From DATDAH01 sp036525535 (lineage in GTDB: Bacteria > Actinomycetota > Acidimicrobiia > Acidimicrobiales > DATDAH01), in contig DATDAH010000025.1 in assembly GCA_036525535.1 (NCBI GenBank), forward strand, positions 1-20,345: a stretch of DNA of 20,345 nt, in the 5' to 3' direction. The notes beneath the pieces are model-generated. The model was not told the origin of the DNA. It made no database searches and saw only the letters and a list, made by a program, of their open reading frames with translations. Below are positions 1 through 6,911 of the stretch, piece by piece. Every line of letters starts with the position of its first letter. Within the stretch, counting starts at the first letter, position 1. The translations under genes were made by a program, and so were the position numbers.

Positions 1-552
1 GCCCACGTACTCGGGGTCGGAGTTGCCGACCAGCTTGTTGCTCCACTCGAAGAGCTTGTGCCGGTCCTCGACGGGCACGCCCAGGATCTCGGCGATGGCC
101 ATGAGGGGCAGCTCGGCGGCCACGTCGGTCACGAAGTCGAACGTGCCCTGGGCCACCGCCTTGGCCAGAAGGTCGGACGTCAGCTGGGCGTAGTGCTCCT
201 CGAAGCGGGTGACCATGCGGGGCGTGAAGCCCCGGTTGACGAGCCGGCGCAGGCGGGTGTGGGCCGGTGGGTCGGTGTCGAGCATCGTCCGGAAGTGGGC
301 CGAGGTCTCCTCGTCCGGCTCGCTCACCATGACGCCCCGCCGTTCGGAGGAGAACGTGGTGGTGTCCCGGTTCACGACCTGGACGTCGGCGTGCCGGGTG
401 AGCGCCCAGAAGTCCTCGATGACGCGGTCGCCGACGGTGTTGCCGGGGTGCCGGTAGATCGGCGCTTCGGCCCGCAGGAAGGAGAACTGGTCGTGGGGGA
501 TGTGGTCGGCCCAGGTGTCCTCGTCGGTCAGGTCGATGTCCTCGAGCTTCAT
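1..552 (-). CDS. Cytochrome P450, N-terminal part (cut by left window edge)
   Basis: Haem monooxygenase of the bacterial soluble P450 type, using ferredoxin-delivered electrons to hydroxylate a small hydrophobic substrate (family knowledge). The visible 184 residues cover the N-terminal half up to about helix F. The helix C signature DPPAHTRLRRLVNRGFTPR lies near residues 94-112; its His and the Arg four residues on usually contact a haem propionate. The oxygen-binding I helix, ExxR and Cys loop lie beyond the edge. I prefer the ATG at 552 because AAGG sits six bases upstream of it; an in-frame ATG at 558 would leave no room for a ribosome binding site. It starts 13 bases after the stop of the other P450 (566-1747), so both are probably co-transcribed. 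The two differ clearly in sequence, so this is not a recent tandem duplication. The substrate cannot be told from sequence. Confidence 0.93.
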   Translation of the reverse strand, partial: MKLEDIDLTDEDTWADHIPHDQFSFLRAEAPIYRHPGNTVGDRVIEDFWALTRHADVQVVNRDTTTFSSERRGVMVSEPDEETSAHFRTMLDTDPPAHTRLRRLVNRGFTPRMVTRFEEHYAQLTSDLLAKAVAQGTFDFVTDVAAELPLMAIAEILGVPVEDRHKLFEWSNKLVGNSDPEYVG

Positions 553-565
553 GTCCATCCTTCGG

Positions 566-1747
566 TCAGTTCGGGACGATGGTGATGTCGGCGTGCTTGA
601 CGCCGTAGACGAACGAGTTGGGGATGTCGACGACCGCCCCGTCGGCGGGCCGCTCGAAGCGGTCGACCTTGGCCAGCAACTCCTGGAACATGGCCTTGAT
701 CTCGAGTCGGGCCAGCGAGGCCCCGAGGCAGAAGTGAGTGCCGAAGCCGAAGGCGATGTGGTTGTTCGGGTGCCGGGTGACGTCGAGCGTGTCGGGGTCG
801 TCGAAGTGGGCGTCATCTCGGTTCGCCGAGGGGTACATGAGCACCACCTGCTGGCCGGCCCGGATGGTCTCGCCGCCGATCTCGTGGTCCTGGTTGGCCA
901 CCCGACACATGTTCAGGATCGGCGTGACCCAGCGGATGAACTCTTCGACGGCCACGTCGATGTCGGCCCCGGCCTTGAGGGCCTCCCACTGGTCGGGGTG
1001 GTCGGCCAGGCCGAGGATGGTGCGGGCGATGACGGTGCGCGTCGTCTCGGCCCCACCATCGAGCAGGAGCAGTGAGTCGGAGATGATCTCGTCGATGCCG
1101 AAGCCCTGGTGCTTGAGGCCCCGTTCCTCGACCTCGAGGTAGAAGGACATGACGTCGTCGGCCGGGCAGACCTTCTTGGCCTCGTAGAGCTCGGCGGTGG
1201 CCGCCGCGAACTCGAAGGCGGCGGCGATGCCGTCGTCGTCGTGGTACCGGGGGCCGCCGCCGAGGTGGATGGTGCGCTCCGACCACTCCTTGAGCCGGGG
1301 CCAGGCCTCGTCGGGGTAGCCCAGCAGGAAGCCGATCATCTGGGCCGGCAAGGGTGCCGCCAGGTCCTCGACCACGTCGACGCGGCCCTTGGCCACCGCG
1401 GCGTCGACCAGCGCGGTCGCCGTCTCGTGGACGTGATCGTCCCACCGGGTGACGGCCCGGGGCGTGAAGCGCCGGGACACGAGGTTCCGACGCTCGGCGT
1501 GCTTGGGGTCGTCGAGGCCGATGATGGAGGGGTCGGCCGGGATGTTGGGCCGGTAACCGCCCTTGGTGGTGTTCGAGTTGACGAAGACGTCCTTGCGCTT
1601 CTCGATCTCGACGATGTCGTCGTAGCGGGAGATGCCCCACAGCTCGTTGCCCGCGTCCCAGTACGCCGGGGCGTTGGCCCGCATCCAGGCGTAGGTGGGG
1701 TACGGATCGTTGACGTACAGCGCCCCGTCGAGCAGGTCGATCTCCAT
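566..1747 (-). CDS. Cytochrome P450
   Basis: Complete soluble P450 of 393 residues, the normal length for actinobacterial class I enzymes. All diagnostic parts are visible: helix C with His83 and Arg87 in DPKHAERRNLVSRRFTPR, the I-helix oxygen-activation motif GGAETT at 231-236, the K-helix ExxR at 269-272 (EFIR), and the haem loop FGFGTHFCLG with the thiolate Cys340. No transmembrane anchor is present. It is the middle gene of a minus-strand operon: the amidohydrolase stop is only 10 bases upstream, and another P450 follows 13 bases downstream. No Shine-Dalgarno sequence is visible before its ATG; a 6-bp stem-loop lies directly in front of it instead, so translation may be coupled to the upstream gene. 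Sterol-oxidising P450s (CYP125/CYP142) are KstR-controlled in mycobacteria, and the operon carries a KstR-like box, but I cannot assign a CYP family from sequence reading alone. Confidence 0.96.
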   Translation of the reverse strand: MEIDLLDGALYVNDPYPTYAWMRANAPAYWDAGNELWGISRYDDIVEIEKRKDVFVNSNTTKGGYRPNIPADPSIIGLDDPKHAERRNLVSRRFTPRAVTRWDDHVHETATALVDAAVAKGRVDVVEDLAAPLPAQMIGFLLGYPDEAWPRLKEWSERTIHLGGGPRYHDDDGIAAAFEFAAATAELYEAKKVCPADDVMSFYLEVEERGLKHQGFGIDEIISDSLLLLDGGAETTRTVIARTILGLADHPDQWEALKAGADIDVAVEEFIRWVTPILNMCRVANQDHEIGGETIRAGQQVVLMYPSANRDDAHFDDPDTLDVTRHPNNHIAFGFGTHFCLGASLARLEIKAMFQELLAKVDRFERPADGAVVDIPNSFVYGVKHADITIVPN

Positions 1748-1748
1748 G

Positions 1749-1766
1749 GGCGCCGCGTCAGGCGCC
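1749..1766 (-). other. Intercistronic stem-loop around amidohydrolase stop codon
   Basis: GGCGCC at 1749-1754 and again at 1761-1766 (self-complementary arms) enclose a six-base loop holding the amidohydrolase stop codon (1758-1760). The outer arm ends one base before the P450 ATG at 1747. This occupies the whole gap and replaces a ribosome binding site. It may couple translation of the P450 to termination on the amidohydrolase, or modulate the ratio of the two. The base pairing is seen; the role is inferred. Confidence 0.4.
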
Positions 1767-3497
1767 GCTGCGGACGAGGCGGCCCGGGCGGGCGCCCGTG
1801 TCGACGCCGTCGCGGCGCGTGACCACCCCGTTGACCGCAGTCAGCACGTAGCCGTCGGCCTCCTGGATGAGGCGGCGGCCACCGGCGGGCAGGTCGCGCA
1901 CCAGACGGGGGGAGTGCAGCGTCAGGGCCTGGTGGTCGATGACGTTGAGGTCGGCGCGCATGCCGACTTCGAGGGTGCCCCGGTCGGTCATCCCGTAGAG
2001 CTCGGCCGTGTCCTTGGTCTGCTTCTGGATCAGCCATTCCAGCGGCAGCTTCTCGCCCCGGTTGCGGTCCCGGGCCCAGTGGGTCAGGGAGTAGGTGGGC
2101 AGCGAGGCGTCACAGATCATCCCGCAGTGGGCCCCGCCGTCGCCCAGGCCGAGCACGGCCGAGGGGTGCAGCAGCTGCTCCCGGATGGCCTCGTGGTCGC
2201 CGTGGGAGTAGTTGAACAGCGGCAGCATGAGGAAGCTCTGGCCGTCGTTGTCGAGCATGCGGTCGTAGAGCAGCTCGTACTTGTCCCGGCCGGTGGCCTC
2301 GGCGATGCCGGCGATCGACGTCTCGTGGGTGGGTTCGTAGTCGGGTGGCTCGCCCATCACGAAGGTCTTGTCGATCATCATCCCCAGGAACACCCCGATG
2401 CCGTCGAAGAGGACGTTCGGGTCGGGCGCGGCGTCCGCCTCGCTGAGGATGGCCGCCTTGGTGGCGGGGTCCTTGAGGGCCACCACGAGCTCGTCGAGGG
2501 GCAGATGGGCCAGGCCCATGAAGGTCGGGCGCTTGGCGAACACGTGGTTCGTCTGCAGCCCGGTGAGGAGGCCGAAGGGCCGGGAGGCGACCTGCGGGCG
2601 CAGGTTCGCCCCGCCGTCGATGGCCTCGAGGGACAGGTCCATCAGCTGACGCCACAGCTCCGGGGCCGGGTCGAGCTGGAGGAGGGCGAAGCTGACCGGT
2701 CGCTGGATCTCCGCGCCGAGGCGGCGCATCCAGTCGATCTCCTTGAACGGGTCGGCGGCGTCCAAGCCGTCGATGGCGGCCGGGGCCAACTCGAACACGC
2801 CCCGGCCGACCTCGCCCAACGCCCGGCCGATGCCGAACAGCTCGTCCTCCGCGGCGTAGGTGCCGGGGACGGGCTCGCCGTCCATGGCCCGGTGGGCGAG
2901 GGTGCGGGAGGTCGAGAAGCCCATCCCGCCGGCCTCGATGCCCTCCTTGACGATGGCCGCCATCTGGGCGATGTCCTCGGGCGTGGCCGGCTCGTTCCTG
3001 GCCCCTCGTTCGCCCATGACATAGCCCCGCACGGCGCCGTGGGGGACCTGGGTGCCGATGTCGATGGCGTAGCTCCGGGCGTCGAGCACGTCGAGGTACT
3101 CGGGGAAGCTCTCCCAGTTCCAGGTCATGCCCTCGGCCAGGGCGGTCCCGGGGATGTCCTCCACGCCCTCCATGAGCTGGATCAACCACTGCTCCTGGCC
3201 GGGGTGGACAGGGGCGAAACCCACGCCACAGTTGCCGGCGACCACGGTGGTGACGCCGTGGCCGGCGGACGGGTCGAGCACGTCGTCCCAGGTGGCCTGG
3301 CCGACGTAGTGGGTGTGGATGTCGACGAATCCGGGCGTGACCAGCTTCCCGTCGGCGTCGACGGCCTCGGTCGCCTCGCCCTCGATCTGGTCGGCCACGG
3401 CCACGACCTTGCCGTCCTTGACCGCCACGTCACCGCGGCGGGCATCGGCTCCCGTGCCGTCGACGATCGTCCCGTGGCGGATGATCAGGTCGTACAT
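1758..3497 (-). CDS. D-aminoacylase-type amidohydrolase (N-acyl-D-amino-acid deacylase family)
   Basis: Metal-dependent TIM-barrel amidohydrolase of 579 residues. The D-aminoacylase branch removes acyl groups from N-acyl-D-amino acids; many actinobacterial members have unknown substrates. Visible features are the N-terminal beta-sandwich start MYDLIIRHGTIVDGTG, the metal motif HTH at 61-63 after PGFVDI, the conserved NCGVGFAP with Cys90 (the equivalent Cys is a metal ligand in D-aminoacylases), and GDGGAHC at 452-458 carrying the catalytic Asp453. After HTHY the family normally has Asp; here it is Val65 (HTHYVGQ), an unusual change beside the metal site. Start: GGGGGA lies 4-5 bases before the ATG. 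First gene of the operon with two P450s, which suggests an amide-containing or conjugated substrate processed along with oxidation. It could instead act on a cyclic or lactam-like compound; only the family is secure. Confidence 0.9.
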   Translation of the reverse strand: MYDLIIRHGTIVDGTGADARRGDVAVKDGKVVAVADQIEGEATEAVDADGKLVTPGFVDIHTHYVGQATWDDVLDPSAGHGVTTVVAGNCGVGFAPVHPGQEQWLIQLMEGVEDIPGTALAEGMTWNWESFPEYLDVLDARSYAIDIGTQVPHGAVRGYVMGERGARNEPATPEDIAQMAAIVKEGIEAGGMGFSTSRTLAHRAMDGEPVPGTYAAEDELFGIGRALGEVGRGVFELAPAAIDGLDAADPFKEIDWMRRLGAEIQRPVSFALLQLDPAPELWRQLMDLSLEAIDGGANLRPQVASRPFGLLTGLQTNHVFAKRPTFMGLAHLPLDELVVALKDPATKAAILSEADAAPDPNVLFDGIGVFLGMMIDKTFVMGEPPDYEPTHETSIAGIAEATGRDKYELLYDRMLDNDGQSFLMLPLFNYSHGDHEAIREQLLHPSAVLGLGDGGAHCGMICDASLPTYSLTHWARDRNRGEKLPLEWLIQKQTKDTAELYGMTDRGTLEVGMRADLNVIDHQALTLHSPRLVRDLPAGGRRLIQEADGYVLTAVNGVVTRRDGVDTGARPGRLVRSGA

Positions 3498-3511
3498 GGC
3501 TTCCCCCGAAG

Positions 3512-3525
3512 TAGAACGCGTTCCA
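3512..3525. promoter_or_regulatory. KstR-like TetR operator before the amidohydrolase/P450 operon
   Basis: TAGAACGCGTTCCA matches the published mycobacterial KstR consensus TnnAACnnGTTnnA at every fixed position. Its core GAACGCGTTC (3514-3523) is a perfect 10-bp palindrome. It ends 14 bases before the amidohydrolase ATG, so it should overlap the transcription start or core promoter of the minus-strand operon, a position suited to repression. The next gene on the plus strand starts 95 bases away, so it could also be affected. A different TetR-family protein could use the same palindrome. Confidence 0.55.
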
Positions 3526-3620
3526 GTCGACTCAGCTTAGGCCCGGGCGAGGCACCACCCGCCCGTCGGGGTGGGCCAGCACCCTTGTCGCGGCCACCCG
3601 CGGTGGGGTTGGCTTAGGGC
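3526..3620. promoter_or_regulatory. Divergent intergenic region before the permease gene
   Basis: With the operator at 3512-3525 this stretch separates the minus-strand operon from the plus-strand permease and must hold at least one promoter; I cannot place -10 or -35 boxes with confidence. It contains the palindrome GCCCGGGC (3541-3548) and a perfect hairpin CCACC-CGC-GGTGG (3594-3606) ending 14 bases before the permease GTG, where it could mask or shape the translation start region. Confidence 0.35.
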
Positions 3621-5951
3621 GTGGGTGGGGTCCGGTACCGCGTGGGCTGCCTGCTGCGCTCGCAGTGGCGCAGTGCCCTGCTGCTCGTCGTGGCGGTCAC
3701 CGTCATCGGTGCGGTGGTCCTCGTCCTCGCCGCCGCGGCCGTCCGGACCGCGACGGCCGCCAACCGCTACGAGGACGCCCAGGGCGACCGCTTCGACGTC
3801 ACGATGGAGCAGGTCGAAGGCCTCCCGCGGACCGACGAGGTCGAAGCCCTGCCGGCGGTGGCGGCCGTCGAGACCGCGACCTTCGTGTTCGGGGGGTTCA
3901 TCCCGCCGAACGGCGAGTTCGTCGACGCCATCGCCTTCGCCGGATCGCCGGAGGCCCTGGCGGCCGAGCTCATCGACGGCCGGTTCGCCGATCCGAGCCG
4001 ACCGGATGAGTTCGTGGCCTCCCAGTCGTTCGTGGACACCGCCGGCGTGGCGATCGGCGACGAGCTCGAGTTGGCCCGGATCAGCCGGGAGGCCGCCGAG
4101 CGGTCGGGCTTTGACGCGTTCACCGAAGGCCCGGACCTCCCACCCCTCACGGTCGAGCTCGTGGGGATCATCGGCGGCCCCGCGGAGCTGCAGGACGAGT
4201 TCCCGCTCGGGGTCTTCCCGCTGGCGTTGCTCGACGACGAGCCGATCGGCGTGTCGGCCAGTCAGTCGTTGGTGACCCTCGCCGACGGAGCTGACCTGAG
4301 CGACCTCCGAGACCAGCTCGACGGCCTGCCGAACGGCGACCAGTTCAGCCTGAGCCCGGCAGAGTGGGTCCCCGCTGAGGTGCGGGATGCCGCCGACACC
4401 CAGGCCCGAGCGCTGGCGGTGATCGTGGTCATCGCCGGGCTCGCCGGCTGGGTCGTGGCGGGCCAGTTGGCCACGCGACAGGTCCGATCGTCTGACGAAC
4501 AGACCCTGTCCCTTTCGTCGCTGGGCATGACCCGGGCCCAGATCGTGGCCGACTCGCTGGGGCGGGTGGGCCTGCCCGCCCTCGTGGGCGGTGTGCTGGC
4601 GGCGGTCGTGGCCTACGTCTTCTCCGGTCTGTTCCCGACGGGCTTCATGCGCCGCTTGGAGCCCGATCCCGGGCTCCGGTTCGAGCCGGCCGTCCTGCTC
4701 AGCGGGCCGGTCCTGCTCGCCGCCGGGCTCGTCGGGTGGGTCGGCGTCGTGCTGCTGGTCGGAGCGCGCCGGCCGCGCCGTCCCCGCCGCGCCTCCCTGG
4801 TCGACACCGTCGCGCTTGGGCTGGGCCGGGCGCGGGTGGCCATGGGCCTGCGCTTCGCCTTCGCCCGCCACGGGCGCGACGCCGGGACCATCAGCACCCC
4901 CGTCGTAGGCCTGGTCGTGCTGCTCGCCGCCCTCGTGGCCGCCGGGACCTTCTCGACCAGCCTCGACGACCTCATCGAGGATCCCGCTCGGCAGGGCTTC
5001 ACGTTCGACCTGACCACCGGCCAGGGCGGTGGGCCCGTCGCCCCGGAGATCGTCGACGAGCTCGACGCCGACACGGACATCACCGCCCTGGCCCTGCTCG
5101 GCAACATCCCGGTCGGGGTGGGCGACGCTTCGCTCGACCTCACCGGGGTCCGACTGGTGCGGGGGGAGTTCGAGCTCCGGATCCTGTCGGGTGAGCGGCC
5201 GACCGCCCTCGGCGAGGTCGCGCTCGGGCGGAAGGCTGCGGACGAGCTCGGGGTCGGCGTCGGCGACGAGCTCACCGTCAGCAGCGCCGGAGCCGACCAC
5301 CAACTGCGCGTCGTGGGGCTGGCGGTGGTCCCCGGGGTCGAAGGCGGCGACGGCATCGGCGAGGGCGGGGTGGTCGACGCCGAGACGTTCCGGTCCCTCG
5401 ACCCGGACCGCGAGTTCGGGTTCAGCGTCACGGCCATGCGCGTGCGCGACGAGGCGCACGCAGAAGCCATCGCCGCCCGCCTGTCCGACGAGCTCGGCAT
5501 CGCGGTGGGTTTCGTGGACAGCCCCGCGGTCATCGTCAACCTGGACCGGGTCCGGTCGGCGCCACGGGTCGTCGCCGCCTTACTCGCCGCGCTCACGCTC
5601 ATCAGCCTGGCCAACCTGATCCTGATCACCATCCGACGCCGCGGCCGAGAGGTCGCCGTGCTGCGGTCGCTCGGCGCCGACCGTCGCTGGGTCGCCGGGG
5701 TCGGACACTGGCACGCGCTCGTCTTCGTTGTCGCGGTCGCCGCCCTGGCGGTGCCGGTCGGCGTCGTCGTCGGTCAGCTGGTGTTCCGCCTGTTGAGTGC
5801 CAGCGTCGGATCGTCGGACGACACCGTCGTGCCCCTCGTCGGCGTGCTCGTCGGGATCGGGGTCCTGCTGGTGGTGGCCGACGTCGTGGCCGTCGTGGCC
5901 CTGTGGCGGAGCCGGCGGGGGTCGATCGCTCGGCGGCTCGCCGCCGAGTGA
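3621..5951 (+). CDS. ABC transporter permease, FtsX/MacB type with two FtsX domains
   Basis: Membrane protein of 776 residues. I see eight probable membrane segments, near residues 18-40, 263-284, 314-338, 357-381, 425-445, 648-670, 698-724 and 737-762, with large extracytoplasmic domains at about 45-255 and 450-640. That is the layout of a long permease with duplicated FtsX domains. The second domain shows the typical cytoplasmic loop RRRGREVAVLRSLGADRRW (672-690). Such permeases work with a LolD/MacB-like ATPase in lipoprotein, peptide or lipid handling or in cell-envelope signalling (family knowledge). Oddly, no ATPase gene adjoins it: the only ATPase here belongs to the polyamine-type operon on the far side of three other genes. 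The start is GTG at 3621 with only a weak AGGG close upstream; GTG at 3642 is an alternative. The last codons form a strong stem-loop. Confidence 0.88.
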   Translation: MGGVRYRVGCLLRSQWRSALLLVVAVTVIGAVVLVLAAAAVRTATAANRYEDAQGDRFDVTMEQVEGLPRTDEVEALPAVAAVETATFVFGGFIPPNGEFVDAIAFAGSPEALAAELIDGRFADPSRPDEFVASQSFVDTAGVAIGDELELARISREAAERSGFDAFTEGPDLPPLTVELVGIIGGPAELQDEFPLGVFPLALLDDEPIGVSASQSLVTLADGADLSDLRDQLDGLPNGDQFSLSPAEWVPAEVRDAADTQARALAVIVVIAGLAGWVVAGQLATRQVRSSDEQTLSLSSLGMTRAQIVADSLGRVGLPALVGGVLAAVVAYVFSGLFPTGFMRRLEPDPGLRFEPAVLLSGPVLLAAGLVGWVGVVLLVGARRPRRPRRASLVDTVALGLGRARVAMGLRFAFARHGRDAGTISTPVVGLVVLLAALVAAGTFSTSLDDLIEDPARQGFTFDLTTGQGGGPVAPEIVDELDADTDITALALLGNIPVGVGDASLDLTGVRLVRGEFELRILSGERPTALGEVALGRKAADELGVGVGDELTVSSAGADHQLRVVGLAVVPGVEGGDGIGEGGVVDAETFRSLDPDREFGFSVTAMRVRDEAHAEAIAARLSDELGIAVGFVDSPAVIVNLDRVRSAPRVVAALLAALTLISLANLILITIRRRGREVAVLRSLGADRRWVAGVGHWHALVFVVAVAALAVPVGVVVGQLVFRLLSASVGSSDDTVVPLVGVLVGIGVLLVVADVVAVVALWRSRRGSIARRLAAE
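5926..5951 (+). terminator. 11-bp stem-loop embedding the permease stop codon
   Basis: TCGCTCGGCGG (5926-5936) pairs with CCGCCGAGTGA (5941-5951) around the loop CTCG: 11 pairs with one G-U. The stop codon TGA (5949-5951) forms the foot of the 3' arm. No T-run follows. It is probably a transcript-end or stabilising structure for the permease mRNA at a convergent gene junction; pairing is seen, function is inferred. Confidence 0.5.
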
Positions 5952-5960
5952 GGCCCCGCG

Positions 5961-5977
5961 CCAGGACTTAGGCCTGG
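5961..5977 (-). terminator. Stem-loop with oxidoreductase stop codon in its loop
   Basis: CCAGG (5961-5965) pairs with CCTGG (5973-5977); the seven-base loop holds the minus-strand stop codon (5968-5970). It lies ten bases from the permease hairpin in the 16-bp gap between convergent genes. Only five pairs and no T-run, so a weak terminator candidate by itself. Confidence 0.3.
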
Positions 5978-6876
5978 ATGACCTCGCGGCCGAAGGCCTC
6001 GATGCCCCTCAGGGTGGAAACGAGGTCGTCGCCAACGGTCCCGGCGCCCAACCACGTCACGCCGATCCCTTCCAGAGCCGCGACCTGGGCCCGGTGGTGA
6101 CCGGGATCGAAGTCGGCTGCACCCGGGGTGCCCCCGCCGACGACACCGAAGTGGATGTCGAGCGGATCCCGGCCGGCCTCCCTGGTCCAGGTGCTGAGCT
6201 CCTCCAGCCGCGGCGCCAAGTCGTCGGCGGTCCAGATCGACGGGGTGCGGACGACCCGATTGGCCTGGGGCGGGTTGGCGAACGGCATCCAGCCCTGGCC
6301 CCACGCCGCGGCCCGTCGGCGGGCCGCCGCACTGTTGCCCCCGATCCAGATGGGGGGCGGTTGCTGGACGGGCTTCGGCACCAACTGATTGCCCGCGGCG
6401 GAGAAGTGGCGGCCCTGGTAGGTGACCGGCTCACCGGCCCAGCTCAGGGCCAGGACCTCGAGGGCCTCGTCGAAGAGCTCGTTGCGCTCGTCGAAGTCGA
6501 CGCCCAGGGCCCGGAACTCCGACTTCAGATAGCCCGCGGCGGCGCCGAGGATGACCCGGCCCCCCGACAGGGAATCGAGCGTGGCGACCGTCTTCGCCAG
6601 CAGGAAGGGATTGCGGTAGGCGACCACCGTGATGTTGGTCAGCAGGCGCAGGTGCTCGGTTGCCGCGGCGGCCCACGTCAGGGCGATGAAGGGGTCGACC
6701 GCGTCGTGGCCGCCGGCCTCCAGCCAGCGGTCCGACGGCATGGGGTGCTCGGTGAAGGCGAGGGCGTCGAACCCGGCGGCCTCGGCCGCCCGGGCCACCT
6801 CGGCGACGGCCGCCCCGGTGAACAGCTCCGGCGGCGCCGGGTGGTGCAGGAGCGGGTACGTCAGGGTGAACCGCAT
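5968..6876 (-). CDS. LLM-class (luciferase-like) oxidoreductase, probably F420-dependent
   Basis: TIM-barrel oxidoreductase of 302 residues. The luciferase-like fold uses F420 or FMN to reduce or oxidise diverse small molecules in the cytoplasm. The sequence has the hallmarks of the actinobacterial F420-type group: the N-terminal strand MRFTLTYPLLHH, AAGFDALAFTEHP, a NITVVAYRNPFLLAKTVATL helix, the LSGGRVILGAAAGYLKSEF flavin-phosphate region, then GVDFDERNELFDEALEVL and PPPIWIGGN. I start at the ATG at 6876: a longer in-frame reading to 6957 would overlap the sulfotransferase gene and adds only Arg-rich non-family sequence. No good Shine-Dalgarno precedes 6876, so a leaderless mRNA is possible. 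The divergent sulfotransferase starts 35 bases away, so they share a very compact promoter region. The substrate is unknown; F420 rather than FMN is inferred from family resemblance. Confidence 0.9.
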   Translation of the reverse strand: MRFTLTYPLLHHPAPPELFTGAAVAEVARAAEAAGFDALAFTEHPMPSDRWLEAGGHDAVDPFIALTWAAAATEHLRLLTNITVVAYRNPFLLAKTVATLDSLSGGRVILGAAAGYLKSEFRALGVDFDERNELFDEALEVLALSWAGEPVTYQGRHFSAAGNQLVPKPVQQPPPIWIGGNSAAARRRAAAWGQGWMPFANPPQANRVVRTPSIWTADDLAPRLEELSTWTREAGRDPLDIHFGVVGGGTPGAADFDPGHHRAQVAALEGIGVTWLGAGTVGDDLVSTLRGIEAFGREVIQA

Positions 6877-6911
6877 ACGTCGGCCATGATCACAGGTCGA
6901 GGGGGGTGGCA
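6877..6911. promoter_or_regulatory. 35-bp divergent promoter region
   Basis: Only 35 bases separate the two divergent start codons, too short for two separate promoters with leaders. It includes the palindrome TGATCA (6887-6892). Either promoter elements reach into the coding regions or one mRNA is leaderless. No -10 or -35 box is placed with confidence. Confidence 0.3.

Noticed and set aside
1695..3617. 640-codon open frame on the plus strand opposite the amidohydrolase gene
   Set aside because: It mirrors a gene with clear family motifs and reads as Val/Gly/Asp-rich low-complexity protein without any motif; a GC-rich antisense shadow.
3537..5459. 640-codon open frame on the minus strand opposite the permease
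   Set aside because: Arg/Gly/Glu/Gln-rich with no domain; opposite a convincing membrane protein.
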